A DNA stretch of 7,722 nucleotides from Nocardioides sp. (GTDB taxonomy: Bacteria > Actinomycetota > Actinomycetes > Propionibacteriales > Nocardioidaceae), in contig DOWL01000147.1 in assembly GCA_003519585.1 (NCBI GenBank), positions 58,538-66,259 on the forward strand, in the 5' to 3' direction. Of this stretch, positions 6,131 to 7,722 are shown piece after piece. A model generated the notes under the pieces. The model was given only the letters and a program-made list of their open reading frames with translations, ran no database searches and had not been told where the DNA came from. The first letter of the stretch is position 1. Every line of letters begins with the position of its first letter. The translations under genes were made by a program, and so were the position numbers.

Positions 6131-6286
6131 TCAGGCGACGGCAAGCTGGGATGCGCCGGGCATCGGCGCCGGCGCGCAGTCGCACGACTCGTCACAACGC
6201 AAGAACGTGTGGAAGGCGTGACCGCAGCGCACACAGGGCATGTCGTGCGAGAGATGTGTCTCGTTGGCCTGAACGGTGTCCCACAT
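6131..6286 (-). CDS. Small Cys-rich zinc-ribbon-like protein, unknown function
   Basis: A 51-residue frame that I do not recognise as a named family but believe is real. It has Cys at 18, 21, 31, 35 and 37 and His at 23 and 26, in the order C-x2-C-x-H-x2-H-x4-C-x3-C-x-C, a layout typical of small zinc- or other metal-binding folds. The N-terminus (MWDTVQANETHLSHD) is polar, and no membrane segment or signal peptide is present. The start at ATG 6286 is uncertain because no clear ribosome site precedes it; a GTG at 6307 is possible. The stop is 38 bases before the mftA ATG on the same strand, so it could be co-transcribed with the mft operon or simply lie upstream of its promoter. The same frame stays open upstream to 6637, but there it reads like non-coding shadow. 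Confidence 0.6.
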   Translation of the reverse strand: MWDTVQANETHLSHDMPCVRCGHAFHTFLRCDESCDCAPAPMPGASQLAVA

Positions 6287-6295
6287 ACAGACAGC

Positions 6296-6307
6296 GTGTC
6301 CCGACAC
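6296..6307. repeat. Short palindrome upstream of the Cys-rich ORF
   Basis: GTGTC-CC-GACAC is a perfect 5-bp inverted repeat with a two-base centre, nine bases above ATG 6286. GTGTCCC also occurs at 6277-6283. In the 91-base gap 6287-6377 this is the only structure I noticed. Its size and position suit a small operator, but short palindromes are common by chance in such DNA. Confidence 0.25.
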
Positions 6308-6377
6308 TGCCCCGAGAAGTGGCCCGTGCGCACAAGGGCTCCGAACCAGCGCGCAGAGCGTCCGGGCCGCACCAGAC

Positions 6378-6647
6378 TCATGGACCGGTCCAGTACTCGA
6401 CTCCCGAGACCAACTCCTCGGTCGCGGTCTCACCCAGGTCGCGGTCCATCGCCTCGGCCAGAACGCTGCGGGCTCGCGACAGGGACAGCCAAGCTCCCCC
6501 ATCACCCAGATACCTCCGGAGCGGATCGTCTTCCCACTCCGGTCGAACCTCACGCGAGCCGATTCGAGCCAGCGACACCACGACTGCCTCGAGGGCCTGA
6601 GCGATCTCACGAGCTGCTTCGGTCGTGAGGTGAACACCCGAACTCAT
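6378..6647 (-). CDS. Hypothetical protein, 89 residues
   Basis: An 89-residue soluble protein of unknown function. It looks mostly helical. Residues 7-30 form an amphipathic helix (LTTEAAREIAQALEAVVVSL), the middle is acidic with Trp and Tyr (PEWEDDPLRRYLG, 36-48), residues 52-80 suggest a second long helix, and the end is VEYWTGP. No signal peptide, membrane segment or known motif is visible. The ATG at 6647 overlaps the stop of the upstream 255-residue gene as ATGA, with GGAG four bases before it. The two are therefore translated as a pair and probably function together, although a partnership is inferred only from the coupling. Small size plus coupling also fits a toxin-antitoxin or effector-immunity partner, for which there is no direct evidence. 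Confidence 0.8.
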   Translation of the reverse strand: MSSGVHLTTEAAREIAQALEAVVVSLARIGSREVRPEWEDDPLRRYLGDGGAWLSLSRARSVLAEAMDRDLGETATEELVSGVEYWTGP

Positions 6648-7411
6648 GCGACTCCGTCGCCCACCAGTTCGACCTGGGTGGCCTCGAACGGGTCGCCGAC
6701 TCGCCACCGTGCGCGGTACGTTTGATTGCCGAGCAGCTCCGGTCGGTAACGGCCGTCGTCGTCGCGGAGATCAGCCTCCTCATCGTCCGTCAGATCGTCA
6801 TACGGCTTGCCGTCGCTCACTCGAACCGCGCGTGTGAACGTCCAGGTCAGCCAGTCATTGCTGTCGAAGCCATCCACGCTCACGAGGTCTCCGGCCCATC
6901 GATGGAGTTCGGTGAGCGGGAGATGCATCGGTCGCGAGAAGTCATAGGCGACCAGCTCATAGGGGCCGGCCCAGTAGCAGCCGTCGACCACGAGCACGTC
7001 GCGCCGCGGAGACAGCAGGTGCCCGGCCCAGCAGAACCCAAAGCCTTGTTCGGCTGCGTCAGGCAAGTGATCGACCCGAGCGCCCGTATCCAGCTCGATG
7101 ATCGTCTGACCTTGATAGTCCTCTCCGGCGATCAGATAGTCGTGCCCGGTTGGATGCTCCTCGCACCAGGTGAACGGGAAGGCGTCGAAGTTTCGAAGGA
7201 TCCTGGCAATCAGTTCGTGTCGCCCGACGCGACGGACAAGCCCTTCCGAATACGCCCATCCGTGCGGTGGCTCCCAGGTCACGATCTCGAGTTCGTAGCA
7301 CCCGATCGGCGAGACGTGCTTCTCTGAGCCGCCGCGGCGCGCGCTCTCGAACACCTCCGCGATCCCCGCCCTGCGCTGCGCCCGCCAGTCAGGCGTCGAG
7401 TCATGAGCCAT
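6644..7411 (-). CDS. Hypothetical protein, 255 residues
   Basis: A 255-residue soluble protein I cannot assign to a named family. It is rich in Trp, Tyr, Asp and Gly and looks predominantly beta-structured. Distinct segments that should be conserved are WEPPHGWAYSEGLVRR (46-61), HPTGHDYLIAGEDYQGQTII (86-105), GFGFCWA (123-129), and GCYWAGPYELVAYDFSRPM (144-162). An acidic stretch follows at 206-220. The alternation of hydrophobic strands with GEDYQG- and DGCYW-type turns vaguely recalls propeller-like repeats, but too few repeats are visible to claim one. ATG 7411 is fixed by a strong ribosome site (GGGAGGAA, four bases upstream) and lies eleven bases inside the preceding membrane-protein gene. 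The stop overlaps the next gene as ATGA. It is the central gene of a three-gene operon. Confidence 0.88.
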   Translation of the reverse strand: MAHDSTPDWRAQRRAGIAEVFESARRGGSEKHVSPIGCYELEIVTWEPPHGWAYSEGLVRRVGRHELIARILRNFDAFPFTWCEEHPTGHDYLIAGEDYQGQTIIELDTGARVDHLPDAAEQGFGFCWAGHLLSPRRDVLVVDGCYWAGPYELVAYDFSRPMHLPLTELHRWAGDLVSVDGFDSNDWLTWTFTRAVRVSDGKPYDDLTDDEEADLRDDDGRYRPELLGNQTYRARWRVGDPFEATQVELVGDGVA

Positions 7412-7583
7412 CGGCTTCCTCCCTGGCGCCGCGCTGGTGGGCATCGAACGCGAGCAGGCCGGTCGAGCACGCCATCAGAACGACGACCCACGGCACGTCG
7501 CCCCCACCTCGAACGAGAAGAAACAGCGTTAGGACAACGAGGAGTACGAAGAGCGTGTACAGCAACTGTCTCTCGCTACGCAT
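7401..7583 (-). CDS. Small two-helix membrane protein, unknown function
   Basis: A 60-residue protein with two predicted membrane helices, about 7-24 (LLYTLFVLLVVLTLFLLV) and 31-47 (PWVVVLMACSTGLLAFD). They are joined by a short RGGGDV turn and followed by a charged tail (HQRGAREEADGS). Positive charges flank both helices, so both ends may face the cytoplasm. ATG 7583 is chosen because it starts just before the first helix. A GTG at 7631 would add 16 Arg/Ser-rich residues, and neither has a clear ribosome site. The stop overlaps the start region of the 255-residue gene by eleven bases, marking it as the first visible gene of that operon. It could anchor or regulate the next product, but no function can be read from the sequence. 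Confidence 0.7.
   Translation of the reverse strand: MRSERQLLYTLFVLLVVLTLFLLVRGGGDVPWVVVLMACSTGLLAFDAHQRGAREEADGS
7416..7423 (-). promoter_or_regulatory. Strong ribosome binding site of the 255-residue gene
   Basis: On the minus strand GGGAGGAA lies four bases before ATG 7411, inside the end of the upstream membrane-protein gene. It settles the start at 7411 rather than the in-frame ATG at 7444. Confidence 0.75.
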
Positions 7584-7722
7584 GCGGCCATGCTGAGGCG
7601 AAAGTCGCCGGGCGGCCGACGCTGAGCGCACGAACCGGTTTCCACCGACCCAGTCCCGCTGATCCCGAGAACTGATCGGTCGTCTGGTGGTTGAGAGCCC
7701 GGAGGCGCGCCAGCGCCGACGG
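7584..7722. other. Right-edge region without a supported gene
   Basis: A minus-strand frame is open from the window edge to TAG 7576-7578, and a plus-strand frame also crosses the region. Neither has a start, ribosome site or recognisable protein within the window. The promoter of the three-gene operon should lie here or beyond the edge, but I see no convincing -35/-10 pair. Confidence 0.5.

Noticed and set aside
6120..6175. Hairpin (6153-6159 with 6169-6175) followed by a T-rich run, as a terminator of the Cys-rich ORF before mftA
   Set aside because: The stem is inside the coding region and about 26 bases from the T run, too far for an intrinsic terminator.
6378..6707. Longer form of the 89-residue gene starting at 6707
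   Set aside because: The 20 extra residues are Arg/Gly-rich and overlap the 255-residue gene. ATG 6647 has a ribosome site and the ATGA overlap.
7576..7722. Partial minus-strand gene entering from the right edge and ending at 7576
   Set aside because: The 48 visible codons show no motif, and the stop lies just inside the start of the small membrane-protein gene. It is compatible with a chance frame.
1..7722. CRISPR arrays, insertion sequences, integrase genes or attachment sites
   Set aside because: No spaced direct repeats, transposase motifs or terminal inverted repeats were seen on reading both strands.

Overview
The window comes from a very GC-rich actinobacterium. A Nocardioidaceae-like member of the Propionibacteriales is my best guess; this rests on base composition, frequent GTG starts and the gene set, and no ribosomal or other marker gene is present. 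All ten genes I can support lie on the minus strand, so transcription runs from high to low coordinates.

Positions 287-6092 hold an almost complete mycofactocin (MFT) biosynthesis cluster, read in the order mftA (precursor peptide, ending IDGMCGVY), mftB (peptide-binding chaperone), mftC (radical SAM/SPASM maturase), mftD (FMN-dependent deaminating oxidase), mftE (creatininase-family peptidase), a short-chain dehydrogenase/reductase (SDR), and mftF (family 2 glycosyltransferase). Together these account for the known path. MftB presents MftA to MftC, which decarboxylates and cross-links the terminal Val-Tyr. MftE releases the Val-Tyr-derived product, MftD converts it to the redox-active pre-mycofactocin, and MftF adds glucose units. 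The SDR between mftE and mftF is probably an enzyme that uses or recycles the cofactor. The GMC oxidoreductase mftG and the TetR regulator mftR are not in this window. Gene joints are tight: ATGA or GTGA overlaps at B/C, E/SDR and SDR/F. The exception is the mftC-mftD gap, which holds a strong hairpin followed by an excellent ribosome binding site. A leaderless-type promoter fits directly in front of mftA.

Positions 6131-6286 encode a 51-residue cysteine-rich, zinc-ribbon-like protein just upstream of mftA. Positions 6378-7583 hold a separate compact operon of three genes I do not recognise: a 60-residue two-helix membrane protein, a 255-residue soluble protein, and an 89-residue protein. They overlap one another, and the DNA looks somewhat less GC-rich than the mft genes, so this block may be accessory.

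The two edges (1-286 and 7584-7722) carry no gene I can support. The left edge has two adjacent hairpins downstream of mftF that may end the mft transcript or a convergent one. The least explained parts are the Cys-rich small protein, the mftC-mftD hairpin, the SDR with an altered NNAG motif, and the unknown three-gene operon.
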